From positions 24,442,202 through 24,506,201 of the forward strand of contig NC_091219.1 in assembly GCF_040958095.1 (NCBI RefSeq): a stretch of 64,000 bases of DNA, given 5' to 3'. The notes beneath the pieces are model-generated. The model did not search any database. It saw nothing but the letters and a program-made list of their open reading frames with translations, and had not been told where the DNA came from. Within the stretch, counting starts at the first letter, position 1. Every line of letters starts with the position of its first letter. The position numbers were made by a program, and so were the translations under genes. The stretch comes from Procambarus clarkii. Lineage: Eukaryota; Arthropoda; Malacostraca; Decapoda; Cambaridae. Below, one piece after another: positions 45,398 through 58,264 of this stretch.

Positions 45398-46640
45398 TCT
45401 CAACATTTCCCTATCAAAAGAATACAAATTTTCCCGCCAAATCCAAGCGTTTTCTTACCAGTCTCCAAAATTTTCCTCTCCATAGAACATTCCCCCCCCT
45501 CACCCCCCCCAACTTTCAGACCCAAACATTTTCTTCCGCCAGACATCAACATTTGGTCCTTCTGGTCCTAATAGTTCATCCAATAAACCCAACATTTCCC
45601 GGCAGACCGAAGCATTTTATCCCAGAAACTGAACATTTCATACAACAGACTTTGTAACTCCTCGAACCAGATCTCGGCATTTTCCACTCCAGGGCCAAAA
45701 ATGTCCTCCACTAGATCACAACATTTTCTCCTCAACGTTCCAACATTTTGTCATCAACGTTCCCGGTCAGATCCCGACCATTTTCCAGTCAGAGTCCCAA
45801 TCAGACGACAGCATTTCTTCCATCAGACGACAGCATTTCTTCCATCAGACGACAGCATTTCTTCCATCAGACGACAGCATTTCTTCCATCAGACGACAGC
45901 ATTTCTTCCATCAGACGACAGCATTTCTTCCATCAGACGACAGCATTTCTTCCATCAGACGACAGCATTTCTTCCATCAGACGACAGCATTTCTTCCATC
46001 AGACGTCGGCATTTCCTAATGATTGCATGAATAACAAATGAGTAATTGTTCTGTTATCATAACACGAGGTTATCATTACAGTATAAACACGACATTTTCA
46101 TAACCGTTGGGTTAGTATATATGTCAATAGTGACTCGGATCACAAACTGGAGTCAAACCGGAGGGGACAGGGCCATGTGGATCAACATGACCACATAATT
46201 CATCCATAGAGGATGGGAAACTCTTAAGCCACAAGAGAGTATTCACAAACCACACTCAACTGTCCTGCAGGTCGTCATGTCATACAATACCATCATTACG
46301 TGGGGTACTGTGACGCCTGGACTATAAAATAACCACAATATAGACTGGGCGCCATGTAGGGGGGGGGGGGGGGGGGTTTCCGCGCATATTCCAGCATCTC
46401 CACACACACATCCTAGCATTTTCACTGTAGTTCCGAACATTTCTACCTATAGATCTCAACATTGCCTATTCATGATCCTAGCATTTCCCATCTATATCTA
46501 AATATTTTCTCCGCAATCCCAATTTTTCCACAGTGGATCCCAGCAGTTTTGAACTCTCCAATATTTCCACCCGAAATAACCCCAAAATTTCCCTCCTCTG
46601 AATCCCAACGTTTATTTCCCCTTAAAACTCGGCATGTACG
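45398..46640 (+). repeat. Ancient degenerate array (CCxxCATTTTCxxC)
   Basis: Variants of aacatttt, agcatttc and gaccattttc recur every 20-35 bp for over 1.2 kb on both sides of the clean 22-bp array. The regular spacing suggests one decayed minisatellite. Confidence 0.55.
45803..46015 (+). repeat. Minisatellite, 22-bp unit, about 10 copies
   Basis: The near-identical unit is cagacgacagcatttcttcc plus at. Confidence 0.93.
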
Positions 46641-47276
46641 CTTGTAAATTTGTAAATAATAACATTTCTCCCCTCGAATCCAACACGCCTCCCTACAGAA
46701 TTTTGTTTGGAGTCTTTGCACCTCGTGTTCTTTGCCAAGCCCCAGAATTCTCCCGCCAACCCCCGGCTGACCGCCATGTTTTAAAGGCGTCGGTGCAAGT
46801 TCGGTGTTTACAGTGAGGTTGTTTTCCCCCGATACTTTTCAGAGATTTCCCCCAGGTAAAGGCCAAAATTTCACTTCTTCTCTGGGGGAATATTCATCGA
46901 GAAATATAGATTTTTTCCTTGTTTTACGGGAGTTTCCTGTAATAAGAAATATTGCTCGTTCGTTCGGGACTTTGGTGGTAGTCAGAGAACGTCTTTCCCT
47001 CCCCTCTAGACCTAGCCCTAACCTTCACCTCTACTCTTCCCTACATGCTCAAAAATCCCGCCCCCTACTTCACACCCCCACCTGGCCATTACCCTCCCCA
47101 CCTGCATCTCATTAGTGGAATGCGCCGGAGTCAGTCAGCTGTCGTTCATACTCCCTCGCTCCCCCACACATACACGGCATTTTATCGAGAACACGGAAGG
47201 TGTGATGGCCCAAATGGCTCCCCCCCTCCTCCCCCTTTGTCATACAGCCGGAGGGGTGTGGGTAGCTCCCCCCCTC

Positions 47277-48018
<742 letters not shown>

Positions 48019-48259
48019 CTCACTAACAATCACCACTGCTGGGCTACAAGTACCCCCAGCTAGGAGTCTACACCACCTGCTGACGTAGAGCTGACTAAAT
48101 GTAAACTCTGCCACCAGAACTATTCACATACTCTGCTTCATTATATAATCAAATGCGAGAAAAATCGCGGAATTCAGAGACAACACCATCAATGGTGTTA
48201 AGGAAATGAGTAAGTACTTTCTTCATTAGGATGTGTTACCTTAAGTCTTAGCCAAGTAT

Positions 48260-48261
<2 letters not shown>

Positions 48262-48346
<85 letters not shown>

Positions 48347-48347
48347 T
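48262..48347. repeat. (TA)n microsatellite
   Basis: About 42 units of AT. Confidence 0.97.
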
Positions 48348-48714
48348 TCTGCTCCACCCACGTCCTTGCCTCCCGCGCCCTCTATGGACACCGCCAACAT
48401 TAGGCAGGCGGACATTTGACAGAATATAGATGATATAGATTTTCTGGGATCAAAGCGACGTGAAGGGGATTGATCAGGGTTCGTGTTGCTGGTGGTTTGT
48501 TTGGTCCTGTGAAAGGTGGTTCCTCTGGTTTTGTCTGTGTCATTCATGGGAGAGGGGGGGGGAGTTTAGTTATTATGCACCACATACCCATCTGGTGGGG
48601 GGGGGGGGTTAGGGTTACAGAGGCACATAATGGGTTCAGGAACTGAAGCCCCATAGTTCGTTTAGTGAGTACAAGTGATAAGATTTAGTAGGAAGGATGG
48701 TTACGCAAGTAATA

Positions 48715-48830
48715 ATAATAATAATAATTTTTATTTACGCAAAGGTACTTACATAAAGAGATTTTACAAAGTTTGTTGGCTTTATAGATAGAGCTAGTAC
48801 ATACAATGCCTAAAGCCACTATTACGCAAC
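48715..48830 (+). repeat. Interspersed repeat H, copy 2
   Basis: (aat)n then cataaagagattttacaaag and gagctagtacatacaatgcc, matching 2497-2600. Confidence 0.6.
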
Positions 48831-48934
48831 GCGTTTCTGGCAGGTAATAATCCTATAGTGCTAGTTAGACAATTTTAGCGCGCACACACATACACACACA
48901 CACACTACATAAAAAATCCTCAGGGGTATTGACA

Positions 48935-49240
48935 GGGTAGACAAGGATAAACTATTCAACACTTGTGGTACGCGAACAAGGGGACACAGGTGGAAACTGA
49001 GTACCCACATGAGCCACAGGGACGTTAGAAAGACCTTTTTCAGTGTCGGAGTAGTTAACAGGTGGAATGTATTAGGCAGTGATGTGGTGGAGGCTGACTC
49101 CATACACAGTTTTAAATGTAGATATGATAGAGCCCAGTAGGCTCAGGAATCTGTACACCAGTTGATTGACGGTTGAGAGGCGGGACCAAAGAGCTGAAGC
49201 TCAACCCCCCGCAAGCACAATTAGGTGAATATTAGGTGAG
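48935..49240 (+). pseudogene. LINE C-terminal end and 3' tail, uninterrupted copy
   Basis: The plus strand reads LFNTCGTRTRGHRWKLSTH, MSHRDVRKTFFSVGVVNRW and DVVEADSIHSFKCRYDRAQ, then a stop and the aagctcaacc...caagcacaattag tail and (ca)n. This copy shows the intact order of the element that is broken at 58265-59350. Confidence 0.8.
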
Positions 49241-49614
49241 TATACACACACACACATACACATTTCATCCACTCGAGTCATAAGAGCCTCCAACCACAGA
49301 CCACCAGAGCGGTAGCAGCTGTAACCACTGAGCTCCTGAACACACCACAGAGAGAGAGAGAGGATCTCAAACAGACACAACTGGTACCCCCTCCCCCCCT
49401 GGGCCTCTAGGCCTCCCCTGGGGTGGCACCTGAGCACCCCGGGTATCAGGTGATCCACGCCCCAGTCATATCAAGTGTTAAACAAGATAAATGTGGATTG
49501 TGTCCCTTCAGCCACTGGGTGTGCTGGGGGTGAATATAGCCTAAGCTACTCTATCCCTTTGAGATGTATTTTATTGTCTCAATAAACGTACTTGAAGTTG
49601 GTGTGCTCAGGAGC

Positions 49615-49765
49615 TCAGTGGCGAGGCGTGGGGTGAGGGCACGCCACCTCTGGCGAGGCGTGGGGTGAGGGTACGCTACCGCTGGTGAGGCGTGGGGTGA
49701 GGGCACGCCACCACTGGGGAGGCGTGGGGTGAGGGCACGCCACCACTGGAGAGGCGTGGGGTGAC
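49615..49765 (+). repeat. Minisatellite, ctggtgaggcgtggggtgag unit
   Basis: Four to five units of about 34-35 bp with gggcacgccacc. Confidence 0.8.
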
Positions 49766-49874
49766 ACCTGCAGGAAGACACGGGTCGCTCGTCACCCCAT
49801 CACACTGGAGTGACAGGCCAGGAAGTCTCTCATTCCTGGCGGGAACTTTCGACTGAATTCTATACGATGTCTTT

Positions 49875-49975
49875 CAGTTTACCCGAGGGCCACCATCTCT
49901 CTAGTGGCCTCGACGAGGACAGGAAGCCGGTGGCTTGTCAGAGGTCCCTTCCACCTTCCCTTGAAGGATCTTGTA
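49875..49975 (+). repeat. Interspersed repeat E, copy 3
   Basis: tttacccgagggccaccatc, agtggcctcgacgaggacag and ggcttgtcagaggtccctt directly precede the 32-bp minisatellite. Confidence 0.65.
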
Positions 49976-50706
49976 CACGAGCCAGTGTTCCATACTCTAC
50001 AAGTGCACAAGAGCCAGTGTTCCATACTCTACAAGTACACAAGAGCCAGTGTTCCATACTCTACAAGTGCACAAGAGCCAGTGTTCCATACTCTACAAGT
50101 ACACAAGAGCCAGTGTTCCATACTCTACAAGTGCACAAGAGCCAGTGTTCCATACTCTACAAGTACACAAGAGCCAGTGTTCCATACTCTACAAGTACAC
50201 AAGAGCCAGTGTTCCATACTCTACAAGTACACAAGAGCCAGTGTTCCATACTCTACAAGTACACAAGAGCCAGTGTTCCATACTCTACAAGTACACAAGA
50301 GCCAGTGTTCCATACTCTACAAGTACACAAGAGCCAGTGTTCCATACTCTACAAGTACACAAGAGCCAGTGTTCCATACTCTACAAGTACACAAGAGCCA
50401 GTGTTCCATACTCTACAAGTGCACAAGAGCCAGTGTTCCATACTCTACAAGTGCACAAGAGCCAGTGTTCCATACTCTACAAGTGCACAAGAGCCAGTGT
50501 TCCATACTCTACAAGTACACAAGAGCCAGTGTTCCATACTCTACAAGTACACAAGAGCCAGTGTTCCATACTCTACAAGTACACAAGAGCCAGTGTTCCA
50601 TACTCTACAAGTGCACAAGAGCCAGTGTTCCATACTCCACAAGTGCACAAGAGCCAGTGTTCCATACTCCACAAGTACACAAGAGCCAGTGTTCCATACT
50701 CCACAA
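49974..50706 (+). repeat. Minisatellite, 32-bp unit, about 23 copies
   Basis: The unit is gtacacaagagccagtgttc plus catactctacaa, with gtgcac/gtacac variants that alternate in the first six units and then form blocks. It has no stop in any plus frame, so three long ORFs overlap. Confidence 0.96.
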
Positions 50707-51419
50707 ATGCACAAATACAAACATAATAGCTGCTATGAAAAACAAAACAAAACACACCCACCTCCCGTAAAACAACTCTAAACTCCGAAAAACTCAAGCG
50801 CTTCAAACACAGATAAACACCGCTTGCTAACACCAACAAACTACTCCAATAAAAGAACTTCAAAATCTCGCAAAAACACACAAATATAAATAACCCGCCG
50901 CTTGAAGGATTTAGTGGAGGACCGTTCCGAATAGGCTACCACAGACGTCCGGATGCGAAACTGAATTTGTCGGAAAACGGGGAAGTTTCCCGAGCATGTT
51001 GTGTTCACTTTGGAAAACTTGGGGTAAAGTTAATGGCTGAAGAGGAGCCGGGCAGTGAATTCTTCCTCCCTGGAGACTGTCGGGGAGTTTATTGTGTTTG
51101 TTCTTAAGTGGAGCTTCACCTAGTGTCCAGATATGGTAAGGATTTGTACCTTGTTTATCTGTTTGTTTTGGTTTAGCCCGTTATCCCAGGGCAAGGAAGG
51201 ACGCCTGGGCACGAATCCTTAACTGTTATTCCAACAGTAACTGGGAACTTGGTTATAAATTCATTGGCGGATTGTATTCCAGGGAAAACTACTAGGGAAA
51301 AGACTTAATGTGAGCGGGTGGCCTTTAAGACCTCGAACAACACTGCGAAATCTGTTGTGTTCCAACCAGTGTGAAGACAAGAGGAGTAAGACAGGGTTCA
51401 ACCAGCCGTGGGAACACTG

Positions 51420-51970
51420 GTCCCAGTGTGAGGGCGTGGAACAGGACCTGCAGTGTGAGGGCGTGGAACAGGACCAGCAGTGTGAGGGCGTGGAACAGGA
51501 CCAGCAGTGTGAGGGCGTGGAACAGGACCAGCAGTGTGAGGGCGTGGAACAATACCAGCAGTGTGAGGGCGTGGAACAGGACCAGCAGTGTGAGGGCGTG
51601 GAACAGGACCAACAGTGTGAGGGCGTGGAACAGGACCAACAGTGTGAGGGCGTGGAACAGGACCAACAGTGTGAGGGCGTGGAACAATACCAGCAGTGTG
51701 AGGGCGTGGAACAGGACCAGCAGTGTGAGGGCGTGGAACAGGACCAGCAGTGTGAGGGCGTGGAACAGGACCAACAGTGTGAGGGCGTGGAACAGGACCA
51801 ACAGTGTGAGGGCGTGGAACAGGACCAACAGTGTGAGGGCGTGGAACAGGACCAACAGTGTGAGGGCGTGGAACAGGACCAGCAGTGTGAGGGCATGGAA
51901 CAGGACCAACAGTGTGAGGGCGTGGAACAATACCAGCAGTGTGAGGGCATGGAACAGGACCAGCAGTGCA
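51420..51970 (+). repeat. Minisatellite, 27-bp unit, about 20 copies
   Basis: The unit is cagtgtgagggcgtggaaca plus ggaccag, read as a nine-residue QCEGVEQDQ repeat on plus. Two plus and three minus frames are open. Variants (caa/cag, caatacc) follow a non-random order. Confidence 0.96.
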
Positions 51971-52493
51971 CGACACCTAGTATAAAAAGACCAAGAATGA
52001 GTACAGCTTCATGAGAACACAAACATAAGAAATTTGTAAATTAAATAAGGTGTAAGGGCAAGAACCGACGGAAGCTCCGCCACACCCAGACCAGAAGGCA
52101 AAAAACAGGAACGGAACAAGTTATGAAAGCATGGATAAGAGAGAAAGAGAAACATTCTCACTGGACGATAAGGGTTAGTGAGAGTGACATAAACGCGCGA
52201 GTCCAAGAGGTCTTTACAATAGAAAAAGGGAAGCGCCCTAAATTGAGAGGGAAATTGTCAAGTCAAGTACCAATGGAGAACTTTGAGAAATGAATGATGC
52301 ATTTGCTGCAGTTGAACACAACAACATCCTAGGCTACGATCCCTCCAGAGAAGCTAAAAGAGTGAGCTAAAATTTTGTATTGATCCCTTATTGAGATGTA
52401 GAACATCACTAGAAAACGGATTAACTAACAGAAATCTGGAAAACTGGCAATGTTTAAAAATATAAACAGACAAAGCCTCTAAACATCAATGTA

Positions 52494-52607
<114 letters not shown>

Positions 52608-52974
52608 TTTCTGTATAACATTCTGGCAGTGAATTAATAAAAATACGGAATCTGAAATTCTAGTTTTTATATTCTGGCGCCATCGTCAAGGTGATGAAGT
52701 GAGCGCAGATGATCCTGTGTATTGTTACTGCTGCTACTACTGTTTTCCTCACCGCTCCACGGCCGGCTTGGGAATAGGTAGGGTGGGGGCGGGTAGCCTG
52801 GGTAGGCAGTATAGCTAACCAGGGCGGATGAGGTGTAGACAGATGCTTGGAGTTAGTGGAAGACAGCAAGGGGATCCATACCAGGTATAGTTAGAATATT
52901 AATGACAGATGATAATAAGTGCAATATAGATACCTTATAAGATAGCTATAAGAGTTAGACAAGACTTAGCGATG

Positions 52975-53245
52975 ATTAAATGAGGGATAGTTCTATAGTA
53001 TGCTTCTATAGATGATTAGCGATGATTCTATATCATGCTTCTATATATGATTAGCATTTTTTTTTTTGCAGGGATATTCCTGCGCGGGCCCGAAGCCTCT
53101 GCTGACTGGCCCACTAAATGATTAGCGATGATTCTATAGTATATTTCTGTAGATGATTAGCGATGATTGTATAGCATGCTTCAGTAGATGATTAGCGATG
53201 ATTCTATAGCATGCTTCTATAGATGATTAGCAATGATTCTATAAC
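52975..53245 (+). repeat. Minisatellite, 35-bp unit, interrupted
   Basis: The unit is atgattagcgatgattctat plus agcatgcttctatag. The run is broken at 53053-53122 by a T-run-led repeat fragment. Confidence 0.85.
53050..53122 (-). mobile_element. Insertion of the gggcccgcgcagg repeat
   Basis: A poly-T edge then gcagggatattcctgcgcgg matches 2130-2215 in reverse. The T-run reads as the A-tail of a minus-strand retroposon placed inside the 35-bp array. Confidence 0.65.
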
Positions 53246-53249
53246 AAAT

Positions 53250-54560
53250 GTTCAAGATAATTGTAAATAATTCATTCAACATTATCTGCTACTAGAAATA
53301 GCTAAATATCCCCAGTTTGCTAACCGTAGGTAGTCACTAAGTGATTGTAACCTATCCACCCCTGCCCAGTGGATGGGGAGCGGTGTGCAGGACAAACATA
53401 TCAATTGTGACACTAGCTCTCCACATATGTCAGTTCTTTAATTTAAAAAAAACTGTACTTGTGGTCGGTCTCGAACTAATGGTTGATGTGACGATGTGCA
53501 TTGAATTTTGTAACTAGCTAAATCAAGACTGTAACTTGCTTAGCTAACTGAATTGTGGGGTTCGAGTTCCTGAGCCTAGTATGAACTTCTGTAACGTCCA
53601 CAGGATGGGTATGGGGTGCATAATAAATTAACTAAACGTAAATGAGGGGTAATATTTAGACACTATTAAATGTATTTTTAACCGGCAGCTTCAATAAGAG
53701 CTGCGTGACTGGGGGAGAAAGGTTCATAGAGTTGGCGTAGAACACCCCAGGAAGACAATGGCAGCTGCATCATAACTATGAATGGCAATGGAGGTGATTC
53801 CTTGAGGAGGGGGTGAGGGGAAGCGAGGGGGAGGTGAGGGGAAGCGAGGGGAGGAGGGGGAAGGTATGGCAATAAGAAGTGAATCACGGCTTTTATGAGA
53901 GCCTCTTGTGAGCCCACTTGTCTTGCCTTTCTCAGTTTATTTCCCGCCATTTTTGGCCTGGTTTTCGTATCCACCTTTCTTTTAGTTTCACTGTTTTGAT
54001 CCTGCTGCTTCAGTGTGTGTTTGTTTCTTATATTTTCTTTTGCAAATACTCACAATTTTGTATAAATATTTGACCTAAAGAGAACAATAATCAATTACAT
54101 TCATCAACTCAGACGAGAATACGGAACTTTCAGTTGCAAAACTCCATAAAGATTAGCTCTGATGCGAAAATTTTATTTTAATAATTGTTCTTTAAATCGT
54201 AAATTTTTGTGTTGGAAAGATTTTAGAGCCACAAGTTCATAAAAATAATATCAGCTGAACATTTTAATACTTAAGGATAGGCTTTAGAGATTGGACAGTG
54301 TAGCCACGAGCTCACCGTCCGACCCAACACTGTTGCCAACACATTTCTTTTGTGTTTATGAAAGAATATTGATGTATAACCGTCTAAATTTCAATTTAGC
54401 TCTTACTTAATTGTACCCATTTCAGATACTTGACGCTCTAAATAAGGGTAATGTATTTATATATTGTATGAGTTTACTACATTCCGTTAATACCTGTTAA
54501 TAGAAAACCAAACTTCACAGGTCTTCTAGTGGAGTTTAGATTCCTTTAAATATATTTCAC
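53250..54560. other. No gene recognised
   Basis: AT-rich with a G-rich purine patch at 53810-53865. Short ORFs only. Confidence 0.5.
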
Positions 54561-54567
54561 AATTTAG

Positions 54568-54682
54568 CTAGAACTTTCACTTAGAGAGCATATTATATAT
54601 TTTCACTTAGGGAGCATGTTAAATAATTTCACTTAAGGAGCAAGTTATATACTTTCAACTAGAGAGCAAGTAATAAACTCTC
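54568..54682 (+). repeat. Degenerate short array, about 33-bp unit
   Basis: Four diverged units of ttcacttagagagcatattat. Confidence 0.65.
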
Positions 54683-55092
54683 GAATTATTTTGAATTGCA
54701 AATTAAAAAACGTGTTATTGGAAAATAATAGTTTAACATATTTTCAAATGCTTTTGTTGATGCATATGTTGGTAAATGCTTAATAATAATAATAATAATC
54801 CACAAATGTTAAAAAATCTATATATTTTATACAGTGTATTTTAGATCTTTGCTTTATAATTAAAGGTATCGTACTGAATAGTCTTATCAAGGATTTTTAA
54901 TCAGAATTACAATAGAAAATCTCGTTAATTCACAATTTAATTTTTTTTAGTTTACAAATATACTTGTGATATATATGTGTGTTATGTCTTATATAAACAT
55001 AAATATTTGTGTAAATGTATATTGTTACACGTAAGAATGACCAACTTAAGACATAAGAATGCCTTACTTAAGACCAACAAACTCGGCAAAAC

Positions 55093-55093
<1 letters not shown>

Positions 55094-55187
<94 letters not shown>
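55094..55187. repeat. (TA)n microsatellite
   Basis: About 46 units. Confidence 0.97.
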
Positions 55188-55399
55188 ATATCTATATATC
55201 ATTAGGTTCGGATATAAAAGCTTAGATTAGACTCAGGTAGGTTATAAAATCCAAATCCGGTAGCGAACCGTCTTGTGTACGATGCGACTTGTAACCACAC
55301 TCTAAGTCTTGTTTACACGTCATCGGAGCCATCAAAGTATTATTATTAGTAGTTTCCTGTAGCACAGTGTTCCTTTCCCGGGCGAGACAAACGTTTGGG

Positions 55400-55500
55400 C
55401 ACATTTCTATTCACCTGATGCTTCTCTTCACCTAGCAGCAAGTATGTACACGAGAGTTAGGCAATTGTTGTTGGGCTGCATCCCAGGAAAGGTCATTAGC
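55400..55500 (+). mobile_element. SINE family A fragment
   Basis: ttcacctagcagcaagtatg and gagagttaggcaattgttg match the family body with divergence. Confidence 0.5.
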
Positions 55501-55524
55501 TGACGGCTTAGTTGGACCTCAAGC

Positions 55525-55785
55525 CAGACTTGCCTGATATTGCCGGAGCCAGGCTTGCCGGAGCCAGGCTTGCCGGATATTGCCGGAGCCAGGCTTGCCG
55601 GATATTGCCGGAGCCAGGCTTGCCTGATATTGCCGGAGCCAGGCTTGCCGGATATTGCCGGAGCCAGGCTTGCCTGATATTGCCGGAGCCAGGCTTGGCG
55701 GATATTGCCGGAGCCAGGCTTGCCTAATATTGTCGGAGCCAGGCTTGCCTAATATTGCCGGAGTCAGGCTTGCCTAATATTGTTT
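55525..55785 (+). repeat. Minisatellite, 25-bp unit, about 10 copies
   Basis: The unit is ttgccggagccaggcttgcc plus ggata, with tgata and taata variants towards the right end. Confidence 0.93.
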
Positions 55786-56265
55786 GATATTTTGAGTCAT
55801 TGACCTGCCAATATTGCTCCCATTTAGTGTAAAAGTATTGATCATGTGTGGTTTGTATATAGGCTGACACTGTTAATGAGTTAATATCATATTGTGTAGT
55901 TTAAATACTGATAAAGACTTGTATATTTGATGCGGAATTTGAATGATTTTTGTTGAGGCTAAAAGTTACAGAGTGTTTGCTTTATATTAGTGGTTGTTGT
56001 TGATTTACACCATTATTTATGTGCATATTGATGTTTCTATGCTAATAATAATTATTGCTATTGTTTGTACATCAATAATTTATTGCCGAGTCAGGGCGCT
56101 GAAAGACCATCAATTTTTTATGAGTGTTTTAATGGTTCGTCGTTCAGAGGGTACTGATGTATTGTTCTTATTGGCAGCCTATCGTAAAGCTCAAGATAAT
56201 AAATTGTGCACCACCTATTTCCCTTTTAAGAGTTTATATGGGTAATTTAAAGTGACCTAACAAGT

Positions 56266-56369
<104 letters not shown>

Positions 56370-56370
56370 A

Positions 56371-56570
56371 CTGAAAATTCACACCCCAGAAGTGACTCGA
56401 ACCCAAACTGTCAGGAGCACTCGGCAACTGGTGTACAGGATCCTTTAACCACTCGACCATCACGACCGGACAAAAGATGATGGTAGCCGAGGCTAAGGTA
56501 GATGGCAGCTTAGTTGCAGAGTGCTCCTGGCAGTATGGGTTCGAGTCACTTATGGGGTGTGAGTTTTCAG
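56371..56570. mobile_element. Inverted pair of tRNA-like SINE ends
   Basis: The 52-bp arms 56371-56422 and 56519-56570 match at 48 positions. Each holds a B-box-like gggttcgagtcac. The centre has a reverse A-box-like region (gtgatggtcgagtggttaaa on minus). Confidence 0.85.
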
Positions 56571-56607
56571 TTGCATATATGCCTGGGGACCATTCAGGCT
56601 TGTACGC

Positions 56608-56610
<3 letters not shown>

Positions 56611-56702
<92 letters not shown>
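56611..56702. repeat. (TA)n microsatellite, right of palindrome
   Basis: About 44 units. Confidence 0.97.
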
Positions 56703-56704
<2 letters not shown>

Positions 56705-56709
56705 ATTTC

Positions 56710-58255
56710 TCGTACTTGATAGGTTACTTTAAAGTACCCAGATAATATATGTAAATGGAAAAATAAACGGGCAGCCACTTCTACTCAACATGGCTTTGTG
56801 TAATGAGTTAAATTTTATATACGATTATTTTGGGAATGTGATTACAATCTATCAGAGAGAGAGAGAGACGTATATTGACGTACCAGTGACAGATCCTCAC
56901 AATAGATGAATGGAACTTGAAGTATAATGCTGCTTCGCCAACCTACAATCATAATGAAAACTCGATGCGATCGCCATATCATGGGGGGGATGTTTGGTGT
57001 CAACTCAAGGTCAATTATGTCCATCAGCCGATAATGTGAATGATGTATGTGTCAATAATTATAGAGGAGCGAGGACCCATCCTATTTCTATGGGGGGTTT
57101 AGCAACACACACATTGATTAGCAAGACCGCGTAATATCCTAAGTGCAATTTGTTAAGTGTTATTGGATATTTTGTAAATGTAAGAGGCGGTAAGGGCCAT
57201 ATTTCAGTAATACAGTAGTTTATTAATATTGATCAATATTCTATCGGTAATATTGACTAGGCTTTACGATCAATACAACGTCTACACGGTTTGCCACTTC
57301 GTTAACAAATATAAATGTTTTTGCCTAATCAGGAACGTACCGTACCCATGCAACCCACTTAACCCTATCGAGGCCGATGTATTGAAAACGTTAGTATTAT
57401 GGTGCGAAATTTGCACTAATACGTCACATTTGCAGCGCAATTGACAGATTCCGTTAAAAATGCGACGTTTATGGAATAAGTATACGTTATGACGTATGTG
57501 ACACAATGTGACACCTTCCCACCCCCAGATAAGACACCATATGACACAACTCCACCCCCCCCCCCGCCCACATATTTCTACACCACACACATAATTCTGG
57601 AACTTGAAAAAAGTTGCAGAGGTAAGGGACATTTTTAATTCCCCCGAGGAAAATTATTGTCCGGACCAGATGTTGGCCATTTGCCAGTCAGCGACCCCCC
57701 CACCTTTTACCCCGCCCATCAGACCGTATCCTGCCCACCCCCGCCCATCGGAACCGCCCATCCGCCAGCTCATCCGCCCGCCAGCCCGTCCAGCTAAGGT
57801 CCCAACGCCAAGAAATTGCCGTACTAAATGCCGTGCATTCTTTGTGCTTATTCTTATAATAGTTGCATCATTTGCAGACGTTGATAAAGCGTTCCATGTG
57901 TTCCTTAATGCATGTCTCATAGTTCAGATTGTTTGCTGAAGGTTACATGTAATCCTTATAAGCTAAACGAATTACTTTTAGTGTATTTTGAAGTCAAATA
58001 CAGATATACATTTATGACAATCAAATGGGTCCATTAATGTTGTTGGTGATAATGGTCTTCGATTGAGTGGTGTTTGTCTTCCTGTTTGTATGTTGACCTG
58101 TAATAGCCGTTTTCCAACACTAGAAACTTTATCTTTTCAACGGAGAAGTTAACTATTACAGCAAAGGGGAGTGCACAGTGTTTCCGCCGCCTTCTTTACT
58201 GTCTAAGGGGATATCTTGTCTAGTCTTATAGATTTGTCTCATCCACTTCCTGCAG
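56710..58255. other. No gene recognised
   Basis: Contains a CCGCCCATC-type low-complexity patch at 57695-57800 and short unsupported ORFs. Confidence 0.5.
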
Positions 58256-58264
58256 TAGTGGTGT

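Noticed and set aside
49974-50706. CRISPR-like regular array
   Set aside because: There are no unique spacers: units are contiguous 32-bp tandem repeats, and the genome is eukaryotic.
49810-50781. 323-codon plus-strand ORF as a repeat protein gene
   Set aside because: It is a stop-free 32-bp minisatellite; two other frames of the same strand are equally open, and there is no promoter, splice or family evidence.
51261-52022. 253-codon minus-strand Cys-rich repeat protein
   Set aside because: It is the antisense reading of the 27-bp array, with several competing open frames.
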